Shown: positions 1-5,583 of the stretch, one piece after another
Numbering within the stretch: the first letter of the stretch is position 1
Layout: every line of letters begins with the position of its first letter
NCBI GenBank assembly: GCA_002715405.1
Contig: PAZD01000012.1
Coordinates: 11,722 to 17,782 of the forward strand
Length of the DNA: 6,061 nucleotides
Reading direction: 5' to 3'
Source of the DNA: Acidimicrobiaceae bacterium
GTDB lineage: Bacteria > Actinomycetota > Acidimicrobiia > Acidimicrobiales > UBA8592
Translations under genes and position numbers: made by a program
The notes under the pieces: model-generated
Databases searched by the model: none
Told to the model about the DNA's origin: nothing
What the model saw: only the letters and a program-made list of their open reading frames with translations

Positions 1-1
1 T

Positions 2-1192
2 TCGGAAGACTCTCAAGGAGATGCATCAGAGCTAGATAGTGACCTGCAATCAGGGCAGATTCCCGGACAAGGAGGTGGGCAAGAAGGCCTCAGTCAAGAA
101 CAGCTAGCAGAAATGTTGTACAGGTCTCTGATGAATTCAGATCAAAATCTAATGCGCGCTGTTTCCAGATTGGCTGTTCAACGATTTGCAGGGATGGAGC
201 CAGGAAGGCCAGTTGGGGGTACGTACTACCTTTATCGAACTCTTCGTAATCTTGAACTTGAATCCGTGCTTGAGCGGCTCCTTGATGAGGCTATTCCGAA
301 AAATGAAGGGATCGATTCGCTGAGCCAACGATTGCTTAAAGATGAGTACGAACACCGGATCGAGCGATTTAAAAAAGAAATCGAAGCTGAAATAAGAAGG
401 CGTTTGGTAGCTGATCGGGGAGTAGAGGCGATGGCGAAAACTCTTCGAAAACCCCTTCCGGAAGATGTCGATTTCATGCATGCAAGTAGAGAAGAGATGG
501 TTGCCCTAAAGAGGGCTATTTGGCCGTTAACAAGAAAGTTAGCGGCTCGATTAGCTAGGAAGCGACGGCACGGAAGAAAAGGTCCTTTAGATTTCCGTAA
601 TACGGTCCGCCATTCGCTTTCCTATGGAGGAGTACCGGCTGAACCAAAATTTAAATTTCCTAAACCCGCTAAGCCAGAGATTATGGTTATAGCCGATATA
701 TCTGGTTCTGTGGCTGCATTTGCTCGTTTTACGTTACATCTCGTCTATGCCCTCAATAGTCAATTCTCAAAAGTGCGTTCTTTCGTCTTCATAGATGGGA
801 TCGACGAAGTCACAGAGTATTTTGAAGGAGTCGATGACATCACAGCAGCTATCCATAGGGTCAACACTGAGGCTGACGTTATTTGGGTGGATGGCCATTC
901 TGATTATGGGCATGCATTCGAAGTGTTCAACGAACGGTACGGTAAAGATGTCGGACCGAAAACTACAGTGATGATCCTTGGAGATGCGAGGAATAATTAC
1001 CATGCATCACAATCTTGGGTGATAAAGGAAATTGAATCTAAGGCGCGTAAGGTCTTTTGGTTAAATCCAGAACCTCGGAGTTACTGGGATACGGGAGATT
1101 CGATAGTTAGTGAATACAGCGACTACTGCGAAGGAACGTTTGAAGTACGAAATCTCCGGCAACTTGAAGCTTTTGTTGAGAACTTAGTCTAA
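2..1192 (+). CDS. CoxE-like VWA-domain protein, 5'-partial
   Basis: The frame is open from the left edge with no stop, so the gene begins outside the window and the ATG at 113 is only the first internal Met. The first 37 visible residues form a Q/G/S/D/E-rich linker. A charged helical part follows, then an Arg-rich stretch and the FRNTVRHSLSYGG segment typical of CoxE-like proteins. The von Willebrand factor A fold comes next, with a MIDAS metal site: DISGS (residues 195-199 counted from Met113), a Ser in GHSDYG (about 263) and Asp in LGDAR (about 291). The C-terminal WLNPEPRSYWDTGDS block is a hallmark of the CoxE family. Such proteins usually work with a MoxR-type AAA+ ATPase encoded just upstream, as a chaperone pair for metal-cofactor insertion or complex remodelling. 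That partner would lie off the left edge, so this is inference, and the client is unknown. Despite the CoxE name there is no evidence here for CO dehydrogenase. Confidence 0.87.
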   Translation, partial: SEDSQGDASELDSDLQSGQIPGQGGGQEGLSQEQLAEMLYRSLMNSDQNLMRAVSRLAVQRFAGMEPGRPVGGTYYLYRTLRNLELESVLERLLDEAIPKNEGIDSLSQRLLKDEYEHRIERFKKEIEAEIRRRLVADRGVEAMAKTLRKPLPEDVDFMHASREEMVALKRAIWPLTRKLAARLARKRRHGRKGPLDFRNTVRHSLSYGGVPAEPKFKFPKPAKPEIMVIADISGSVAAFARFTLHLVYALNSQFSKVRSFVFIDGIDEVTEYFEGVDDITAAIHRVNTEADVIWVDGHSDYGHAFEVFNERYGKDVGPKTTVMILGDARNNYHASQSWVIKEIESKARKVFWLNPEPRSYWDTGDSIVSEYSDYCEGTFEVRNLRQLEAFVENLV

Positions 1193-1408
1193 TTTTTGGC
1201 TTTCCCGCAGCTGCTCTGCAGCTAGGAATGCTAACTCTAAACTTTGAGACGCATTGAGCCTCGGGTCGCACATCGTTTCATAACGGAGGTGTAAGTCATC
1301 ATCGGATAATTTGTCAGCACCGCCTAGGCATTCTGTGACATTTCCTCCAGTTAATTCAATGTGAATTCCTCCAGCCCATGTTCCAAGAGAGCGGTGAACA
1401 GAAAAGAA
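1184..1408 (-). pseudogene. Detached C-terminus of class II DAHP synthase
   Basis: Reading on in exactly the same frame after the TGA (1409-1411) gives 74 sense codons and a TAA at 1184-1186. The product begins FFSVHRSLGTWAGGIHIE and ends LELAFLAAEQLRESQKLD. It matches the end of mycobacterial AroG closely (FFEVHRALGTHPGGIHVE and LELAFLVAEML there, from memory). It carries the metal-ligand Glu in GGIHIE and the metal-ligand Asp in CDPRLN, equivalent to M. tuberculosis Glu411 and Asp441, plus NVTECLGG. With it the protein would be 452 positions, normal for the family. No frameshift is needed: one base, TGA for a Gly codon such as GGA, explains the break. No other stop or indel is present. The position equivalent to Mtb Glu415 reads Gly (TGGN instead of TGEN). 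The stop codon lies inside the last codons of the convergent VWA gene, giving a 9-bp overlap. Confidence 0.93.
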
Positions 1409-2542
1409 TCAGCTTAATTCAGTCAGGACATCATCGAGATGCCTAGTTTTGTGTCCGCTGGAACTGGTAAACGTATTACCATGCATAGGGTCACAAGCCC
1501 ATACGGCAGGGTGCCCAGCACTTGTAACAGCATTGACGATAGGGGGTAAGCATATTTCGACGTTATCGGCGCCAAATCGGGTGATCAGAGTAAGCCGACC
1601 CGGCTCAGCATTAGGGTTTAGAGTTTCGCAAATTTTCAAAACATCATCTGAAGTTGCTGTAGGTCCAATTTTGCATCCAAGAGGGTTCTCAACTCCTCGA
1701 AGAAATTCAATGTGAGCTCCGTCTATTTGTCGCGTTCTCTCACCTATCCACAGCATGTGTGCTGAGCAGTCATACCAATTTCCAGTAGTTGAGTCTGTCC
1801 GTGTGAGCGCTTCTTCATACCCAAGAAGTAGAGCTTCGTGACTGGTATAGAAATCAACCTCGTTTAGAGCCGAATTGTTGAGAGTCGTGATGCCACATGC
1901 TTTCATAAATGCTAATGCGTCAGTAATTCCATCTGCTATCTCTCGGTAGTGTTCACCAGCTGGGCTATTTGCTACAAATTCCTGATTCCAAGAGTGCACT
2001 TGTGCAAGATTCGCAAACCCTCCTCTTGTGAATGCGCGCAACAGGTTCAATGTGGAAGAGCTTTGATGATATGCCTGGAGCAGTCTTCTTGGATTAGCCT
2101 CCCGAGAACCGGCATCGAAATCAGGGTCATTTACGATATGGCCTCGGAATGAGGGGAGCTCTAAATCGTCTTGCGTTTCTGTGGGGCTTGACCTTGGTTT
2201 TGCAAATTGTCCTGCAATCCGACCGACTTTCACAACCGGAAGGCCAGTGGAATAAGTAAGGGCAACCGCCATTTGTAATATGACTTTCAAATTGTCCCTG
2301 ATTGCGTCAGCAGAGAGAGAATCAAATGATTCCGCGCAGTCGCCTGCTTGAAGCAACAGGGCATTTCCATTGCATACGTTCGCTAATTGATGTTTTAGGG
2401 TCCTAGCTTCGCCAGCAAAGACTAGAGGGGGGAGTTTAGAAATTTCATGGAGGACAGCAGCTACTTCGTCGGTGTCAGGCCAATCCGGCTGCTGTTCAGC
2501 AGGCAATTGGCGCCATGAGTCTGGAGACCATTCATTTAGCAC
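1409..2542 (-). CDS. aroG: Class II DAHP synthase, cut short by an in-frame TGA
   Basis: This is 3-deoxy-D-arabino-heptulosonate 7-phosphate synthase of the class II (plant/mycobacterial) type. It condenses phosphoenolpyruvate with erythrose 4-phosphate, the first step of the shikimate pathway to aromatic amino acids. Visible family motifs are SWRQLPAEQQPDWPD (residues 9-23), LLQAGDCAESF with metal ligand Cys69, VVKVGRIAGQFAKPRS (103-118), SHEALLLGYE, WIGERTRQIDGAH (265-277), KIGP (291-294), and CDPMHGNT with metal ligand His354. The start is a GTG at 2542, with a GAGAGG Shine-Dalgarno sequence 8 nt upstream; the N-terminal motif fits this start. The protein stops at residue 377, whereas the family is about 450-460 aa. 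The missing C-terminus is encoded in the same frame just beyond the TGA (see 1184-1408), and the full frame is 1184-2542. As written, the product lacks two metal ligands and should be inactive unless the stop is read through or is a sequence error. The gene lies 76 bp downstream of the sigma gene on the same strand, with no clear terminator between, so co-transcription is possible. Confidence 0.95.
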   Translation of the reverse strand: MLNEWSPDSWRQLPAEQQPDWPDTDEVAAVLHEISKLPPLVFAGEARTLKHQLANVCNGNALLLQAGDCAESFDSLSADAIRDNLKVILQMAVALTYSTGLPVVKVGRIAGQFAKPRSSPTETQDDLELPSFRGHIVNDPDFDAGSREANPRRLLQAYHQSSSTLNLLRAFTRGGFANLAQVHSWNQEFVANSPAGEHYREIADGITDALAFMKACGITTLNNSALNEVDFYTSHEALLLGYEEALTRTDSTTGNWYDCSAHMLWIGERTRQIDGAHIEFLRGVENPLGCKIGPTATSDDVLKICETLNPNAEPGRLTLITRFGADNVEICLPPIVNAVTSAGHPAVWACDPMHGNTFTSSSGHKTRHLDDVLTELS

Positions 2543-2618
2543 ACTAATATCCTCTCGTCTTCAGGGGAAGATCGCAACCTATTTTCCCAGTGGGCTGGAG
2601 AAGTAAAGCTAACCTTAA

Positions 2619-3455
2619 TTAGGCAGCGTCAATGTCAACCTGATTCGGGGCATTCTCTCGAACCATGTTTACCGCCCGCTTAACTAGACGTCGAGCAGCT
2701 TCTGCGGTGACTCCAAGCTCTTCTCCGACTTCTCGGTAGCTGCGCTTTCGACCATCTTGAAGGCCAAAGCGCTGTTCTACGGCATATCGTGCTCTATCGT
2801 CCAGGACGTTCAAAAGGTCGTAAACCATTACTTCGCGGGCCTGTTCCATAACGGACTGTTCTGGCCCAGGGTTAGAGTCAGGAAGCAAGTCGACCAGTTC
2901 GTTGCTGTCATCGTCACCAATGGTTCGGTCTAGGGAAGTTGGTGTCGTAAGTCGGTGAAGTCGTGCATGCTCTTCATCAAGTTCATCTCCATCTCCCGAT
3001 ACCTGTCGAAGGGCGGCACGCAAGCTTGCCGAACGGTCACCAGGGAGACGAACTAGGCTCGCTTTTTGGTCTAATGCTCGACCTATGGCTTGTCGAATCC
3101 AAAATGTGGCGTAGGTTGAGAATTTAAAACCTTTCCGCCAGTCGAATTTGTCTACCGCGTGCTCAAGGCCAAGGTTACCTTCCTGAATTAGATCAAGAAG
3201 TTCCATGCCAGCAGGTAACGGATAGCGTCGAGCGACGCTTACGACGAGCCGAAGGTTTGCGCGTATGAAGCGATCCTTTGCTTCTGCGGCCTTTCGATCA
3301 GCTCGCTTCAGTTCTATCCCTTTTTCTCCTGCTGCTAAACGTTCACGGGCTTCGACACCCTTTTCAATCAGCTGGGAGAGTTCACGTTCTTCCGCAGCAG
3401 TGAGCAAGGGGACTAATCCTATTTCATTTAAATACTGACCTACTGAATCACTCAT
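2619..3455 (-). CDS. Sigma-70 family RNA polymerase sigma factor
   Basis: This 278-aa protein is a primary-like (group 1/2) sigma factor that directs RNA polymerase to promoters. Region 1.2 is at residues 3-32 (DSVGQYLNEIGLVPLLT). Region 2 is at 63-132, with RFIRANLRLVVSVARRY, DLIQEGNLGLEHAVDKFD and GFKFSTYATFWIRQAIGRAL. A short, acidic region 3 lies at about 137-200. Region 4 is at about 212-265, with the helix-turn-helix SYREVGEELGVTAEAARRL. There is no long region 1.1 and no non-conserved insert, so it resembles the compact SigB-type factors of Actinomycetota. Contact residues differ from the housekeeping consensus. WW(I)RQAIT of region 2.4 reads FW(I)RQAIG. The region 4.2 recognition helix reads TAEAARRLV instead of TRERIRQIE. 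It may therefore be an alternative factor with shifted promoter preference (inference). The ATG at 3455 gives a full region 1.2, but its Shine-Dalgarno signal is weak (GUGAGA). The upstream region is long and structured. Confidence 0.93.
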   Translation of the reverse strand: MSDSVGQYLNEIGLVPLLTAAEERELSQLIEKGVEARERLAAGEKGIELKRADRKAAEAKDRFIRANLRLVVSVARRYPLPAGMELLDLIQEGNLGLEHAVDKFDWRKGFKFSTYATFWIRQAIGRALDQKASLVRLPGDRSASLRAALRQVSGDGDELDEEHARLHRLTTPTSLDRTIGDDDSNELVDLLPDSNPGPEQSVMEQAREVMVYDLLNVLDDRARYAVEQRFGLQDGRKRSYREVGEELGVTAEAARRLVKRAVNMVRENAPNQVDIDAA

Positions 3456-3536
3456 TTTTTCTCACATTCGGTGGGGGGGTTTTTGCTTTAACTGATTGAT
3501 TAATATTCAAAACAAGCGAAATCGTTTAAAAACGAG

Positions 3537-3560
3537 GTGCCACTTTACTTTCTGTGCCAC
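3537..3560. repeat. Direct repeat GTGCCAC, 17-bp period
   Basis: GTGCCAC occurs at 3537-3543 and again at 3554-3560, 10 bp apart (17 bp start to start). It lies in the upstream region of the sigma gene, which reads it as GTGGCAC twice. A 17-bp period is not an exact multiple of a helical turn. It could be a pair of regulator half-sites or chance. Confidence 0.35.
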
Positions 3561-3627
3561 AACGCAAGGACCGGGGGGGATCTGTGCTTCGTGAAGTAAT
3601 ATGAGTTGTTTTGCCTATTTAACAAAC

Positions 3628-3673
3628 ATCTCGAGGTGTTGCCGCGAGATAGGTCGACCCAAAAGAGTCGACC
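3628..3673. other. Two adjacent potential stem-loops
   Basis: The first pairs ATCTCG (3628-3633) with CGAGAT (3645-3650) around an 11-nt loop. One base later, the second pairs GGTCGAC (3652-3658) with GTCGACC (3667-3673) around an 8-nt loop. Both stems are perfect. Neither is followed by a T-tract on either strand, so they are not typical intrinsic terminators. They could belong to an untranslated leader, a small RNA or protein-binding sites; GTCGAC is itself a palindrome. Confidence 0.45.
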
Positions 3674-3697
3674 CAGTTAAAAGCACATTAACCCTAA

Positions 3698-3726
3698 TTG
3701 AATTACTCGAGAATGTCCAGCATTCT
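3698..3726 (+). promoter_or_regulatory. Candidate promoter for the nadD operon
   Basis: TTGAAT (3698-3703) and CATTCT (3721-3726) are separated by exactly 17 bp and resemble sigma-70 -35 and -10 elements. The site lies about 115 bp upstream of the nadD start. The -10 element is also the right arm of a hairpin. The match is modest, and the region is AT-rich enough for chance hits. Confidence 0.3.
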
Positions 3727-3759
3727 TAGGAAATTTCTTTAAAAAAGGTGAAATTCCCT
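3710..3759 (+). other. Two further potential stem-loops upstream of nadD
   Basis: AGAATG (3710-3715) pairs with CATTCT (3721-3726) around a 5-nt loop. Next, AGGAAATTTC (3728-3737) pairs with GAAATTCCCT (3750-3759) at 9 of 10 positions around a 12-nt A/T-rich loop. A six-T run follows at about 3772-3777, some 12 nt past the second stem, which is too far for a canonical terminator. With the hairpins at 3628-3673 they make four in 132 bp. If transcribed towards nadD, they would form a structured leader. Confidence 0.4.
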
Positions 3760-3841
3760 TAGATATATAGTCTTTTTTCAATGAAATACGTATCTGTGAA
3801 CTGAGTTCTATTCTGTTTTGTAGTATATGTTTGTGGATAGT

Positions 3842-4420
3842 ATGCGTAGAGTCGGTCTTTTCGGTGGGAGCTTTGATCCGCCACATATCGGACACATCGC
3901 AATCGCTGACTTTATACTGAATGATCGTCAACTGGATGAGATCCTATTTGTCGTTTCCCATATTCAGTGGCAAAAGGCTGTAGATCGAGAAATATTAGAT
4001 TCTCATCACCGCTTTGAAATGGTTAAGTTAGCAATAAGGGATTTCGATCATTTTTCGGTTTCGGGTATCGAAATAGACCGAGGAGGAGACTCTGTAACAG
4101 TGGAAACGCTCGAAGTATTGCATAATCAGGATCCGACGGCCCAGTATGAATTAATCATTGGCGAAGATATTGCAAGTACACTGTCGACATGGCGAAGGTC
4201 AGAAGAATTGGAGAAATATGCCGACATAGTTGTCGTTGGGAGGCCTGGATTCAGGTTGGAAGCGGCAGAGCAGAATTTCAATTTCGTGTTTGCTAAAGGG
4301 CCTCAGGTTAATGTCTCGTCCCAAGGGATACGGTCTGCAATAAAATCAGGGTTGCCTATTAGTGATCTGGTTCCGGAAGAAGTTGAGAGATACATCCGAT
4401 CCGAAGGCTTATATAGGTGA
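3842..4420 (+). CDS. nadD: Nicotinate-nucleotide adenylyltransferase NadD
   Basis: NadD transfers AMP from ATP to nicotinate mononucleotide, giving deamido-NAD, the penultimate step of NAD synthesis in the cytosol. The N-terminus has the nucleotidyltransferase signature GGSFDPPHIGH, with the GxFxPxHxGH pattern. The middle has IIGEDIASTLSTWRRSEEL and VVVGRPGF. The C-terminus ends in VPEEVERYIRSEGLY, as usual for the family. The second nucleotide-binding motif, usually SSTxIR, reads SSQGIR, a Thr-to-Gln change in an otherwise normal protein. I chose the ATG at 3842 because family members begin within a few residues of the GGSFDPPH motif. An in-frame ATG at 3827 (five residues earlier) and a GTG at 3833 are possible, and none has a strong Shine-Dalgarno sequence. 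The 192-aa length is typical. It is the first gene of the plus-strand block, and its TGA stop is 10 bp from the next gene. Confidence 0.95.
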   Translation: MRRVGLFGGSFDPPHIGHIAIADFILNDRQLDEILFVVSHIQWQKAVDREILDSHHRFEMVKLAIRDFDHFSVSGIEIDRGGDSVTVETLEVLHNQDPTAQYELIIGEDIASTLSTWRRSEELEKYADIVVVGRPGFRLEAAEQNFNFVFAKGPQVNVSSQGIRSAIKSGLPISDLVPEEVERYIRSEGLYR

Positions 4421-4430
4421 TCTTAGATTG

Positions 4431-5582
4431 ATGAAATTATTTTCAGGGCGTCCGTGGTGGATGTGGGCATTTCCTTTGGTCACGATTGCTTTTCTGGTTG
4501 CTATTCCTTTGTTTGTTTGGGATGCAACTAATGCCATTTTGAATTCAACGGACGGTGATTTCGGTGAAGTTGTCGTAGACCCTTCGGAGCCGGGGTACGA
4601 AAGTTATGTTATCGCAACTCCTGCCCATCTAACTCTTGGAATTGACGGGAAAGGTGACTTATCTATGGTCGCTTTGATAAGTCTTGGCCCGAATGATATT
4701 GGTGGAGCAGTCCTGCTTCTAAACCCAAGCACGGTGATAGGTGAGGGAGAAACAATAGCGTCCATCTTTGACGAGGGGGGCCAAGGAGAAACTGAGAGAT
4801 ATCTTCGAGAATTCTTATCGATCGGTTTCACTACTACAAATATAATGGCACCTTCAAATTGGGCTTCTTATGTAGCTTCGGTAGCACCATTGCAGATCCT
4901 TCTTAATGATCCTCTCCATGAAGGATCTGGTATTAATTCCGTATTTCCGATTGAATCATCTTGCTGTCCATATCAGGGAAGTCTTTCGCTTGAGTTGGAT
5001 GAAATCAGTGGCTTTCTCAATTGGGAAGCCACTAGCAGTTCAGGAGACTTACGGCGATTGCGCCAAGAAGATTTCTGGCGTTCATGGATTGGCAAATTAG
5101 CTACTGAAGTAGATGTTTCAGCTGTTCCGGGTGAAGTTAATGCTGGGATTGGGCGAATGGTGTGGGGGCTTAGCCGTGGTGAAATGGTTGTAGTGAATGT
5201 TCCACAGGACTCGACTCCTGAAGCTACTTACATTGATGAAGATAATCTCCGTAATGCGGTACTAGATATGGTTCCGTTCCCGATGCCTAGTGGTCCTGAA
5301 GCGAGAGTGACTATGCGCTTACTTGATGGGGTTGGCGGACTTGATTTAGCTGGAGAATTTTCTTCTGAACTTGTTAAAGCCGGCGCACAAATTGTGATAA
5401 TAGGTAATGCATCAGAATATGGAAGGGACACAGAGCTGATATATCATAACTCTGAAGATTCCGAGGTGGTAAAGGTCTTTAAAGAGAGTCTCGGAACTGG
5501 GACCATCTACTATGAACCGCTAACGGATGCCGCTTTCGATGTAACGGTTATTATTGGAGAAGATATCAGGAGCAGCGATTAA
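4431..5582 (+). CDS. Membrane-anchored LytR_C protein with LCP-like domain
   Basis: This 383-aa protein has a short cytoplasmic N-terminus, one membrane segment (residues about 10-30, WWMWAFPLVTIAFLVAIPLF) and a long outer part. Residues about 58-250 have the layout of a LytR-CpsA-Psr (LCP) domain, the family that attaches glycopolymers to peptidoglycan. However, the SIPRDT-type motif with its catalytic Arg reads LLNPSTVI, so it is probably non-catalytic (inference). Residues about 290-378 (ARVTMRLLDGVGGLDLAGEF to VIIGED) fit the LytR C-terminal domain. Adjacent Cys178-179 lie in the outer part. I chose the ATG at 4431 because AGGTGA lies 10 nt upstream and the membrane segment follows at once; a start at 4362 would overlap nadD by 59 bp with charged sequence. 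The position between nadD and rsfS, where Actinomycetota commonly carry an LCP/LytR_C gene, supports the family call. The exact substrate is unknown. Confidence 0.8.
   Translation: MKLFSGRPWWMWAFPLVTIAFLVAIPLFVWDATNAILNSTDGDFGEVVVDPSEPGYESYVIATPAHLTLGIDGKGDLSMVALISLGPNDIGGAVLLLNPSTVIGEGETIASIFDEGGQGETERYLREFLSIGFTTTNIMAPSNWASYVASVAPLQILLNDPLHEGSGINSVFPIESSCCPYQGSLSLELDEISGFLNWEATSSSGDLRRLRQEDFWRSWIGKLATEVDVSAVPGEVNAGIGRMVWGLSRGEMVVVNVPQDSTPEATYIDEDNLRNAVLDMVPFPMPSGPEARVTMRLLDGVGGLDLAGEFSSELVKAGAQIVIIGNASEYGRDTELIYHNSEDSEVVKVFKESLGTGTIYYEPLTDAAFDVTVIIGEDIRSSD
5568..5572 (+). promoter_or_regulatory. Ribosome binding site AGGAG for rsfS
   Basis: AGGAG lies in the last codons of the LytR_C gene. 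It is 11 nt from the TTG at 5584 and 5 nt from an ATT at 5578. It is the only good Shine-Dalgarno sequence near the rsfS start, and so favours 5584 over 5554. Confidence 0.5.
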
Positions 5583-5583
5583 T

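Larger units (their letters stand above)
3456..3841. other. Long non-coding region between divergent genes
   Basis: This stretch of about 385 bp separates the minus-strand sigma gene from plus-strand nadD and must hold promoters for both. I see no convincing protein-coding frame, and I could not fit a tRNA, SRP RNA, tmRNA or RNase P RNA to it. It holds two G7 runs (3473-3479 and 3573-3579), a direct repeat of GTGCCAC (3537-3543 and 3554-3560), and four potential hairpins in a row between 3628 and 3759. On the minus strand, TTGTTT-N18-TTAAAG upstream of the sigma gene is a weak promoter candidate. The part nearest nadD is AT-rich. Confidence 0.7.

Noticed and set aside
149..1003. Minus-strand open frames opposite the VWA gene
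   Set aside because: Their translations resemble no family, and the plus-strand frame there carries clear VWA/CoxE motifs.
1209..1223. Perfect 6-bp stem AGCTGC/GCAGCT with 3-nt loop as a terminator between the convergent genes
   Set aside because: It lies inside the conserved DAHP synthase coding tail (AAEQL) and is not followed by a T-tract on either strand.
1370..1411. Selenocysteine insertion at the DAHP synthase TGA
   Set aside because: The family has Gly, not Cys, at this position, and I see no stable stem-loop with a SECIS-like loop just downstream of the TGA; only a weak 4-bp GTTC/GAAC pairing.
2558..2571. 5-bp hairpin TCTTC/GAAGA just upstream of the DAHP synthase ribosome binding site as an attenuator or terminator
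   Set aside because: The stem is short, there is no T-tract, and there is no leader peptide rich in aromatic codons.
3541..3680. A structural RNA gene (tRNA, SRP RNA, tmRNA, RNase P) in the intergenic region
   Set aside because: I looked for the GGTTCGA T-loop, the SRP GGTCCGGAAGGAAGCAGC core and other conserved blocks and found none; the hairpins alone do not identify an RNA.
3677..3931. Minus-strand 84-codon open frame across the nadD start
   Set aside because: It overlaps the NadD N-terminal signature on the other strand, shows no recognisable motif, and lies in AT-rich sequence where chance frames are expected.
4362..4430. Upstream start for the LytR_C protein at 4362
   Set aside because: It would overlap nadD by 59 bp, has no ribosome binding site, and adds charged residues; the ATG at 4431 has AGGTGA upstream and is directly followed by the membrane segment.
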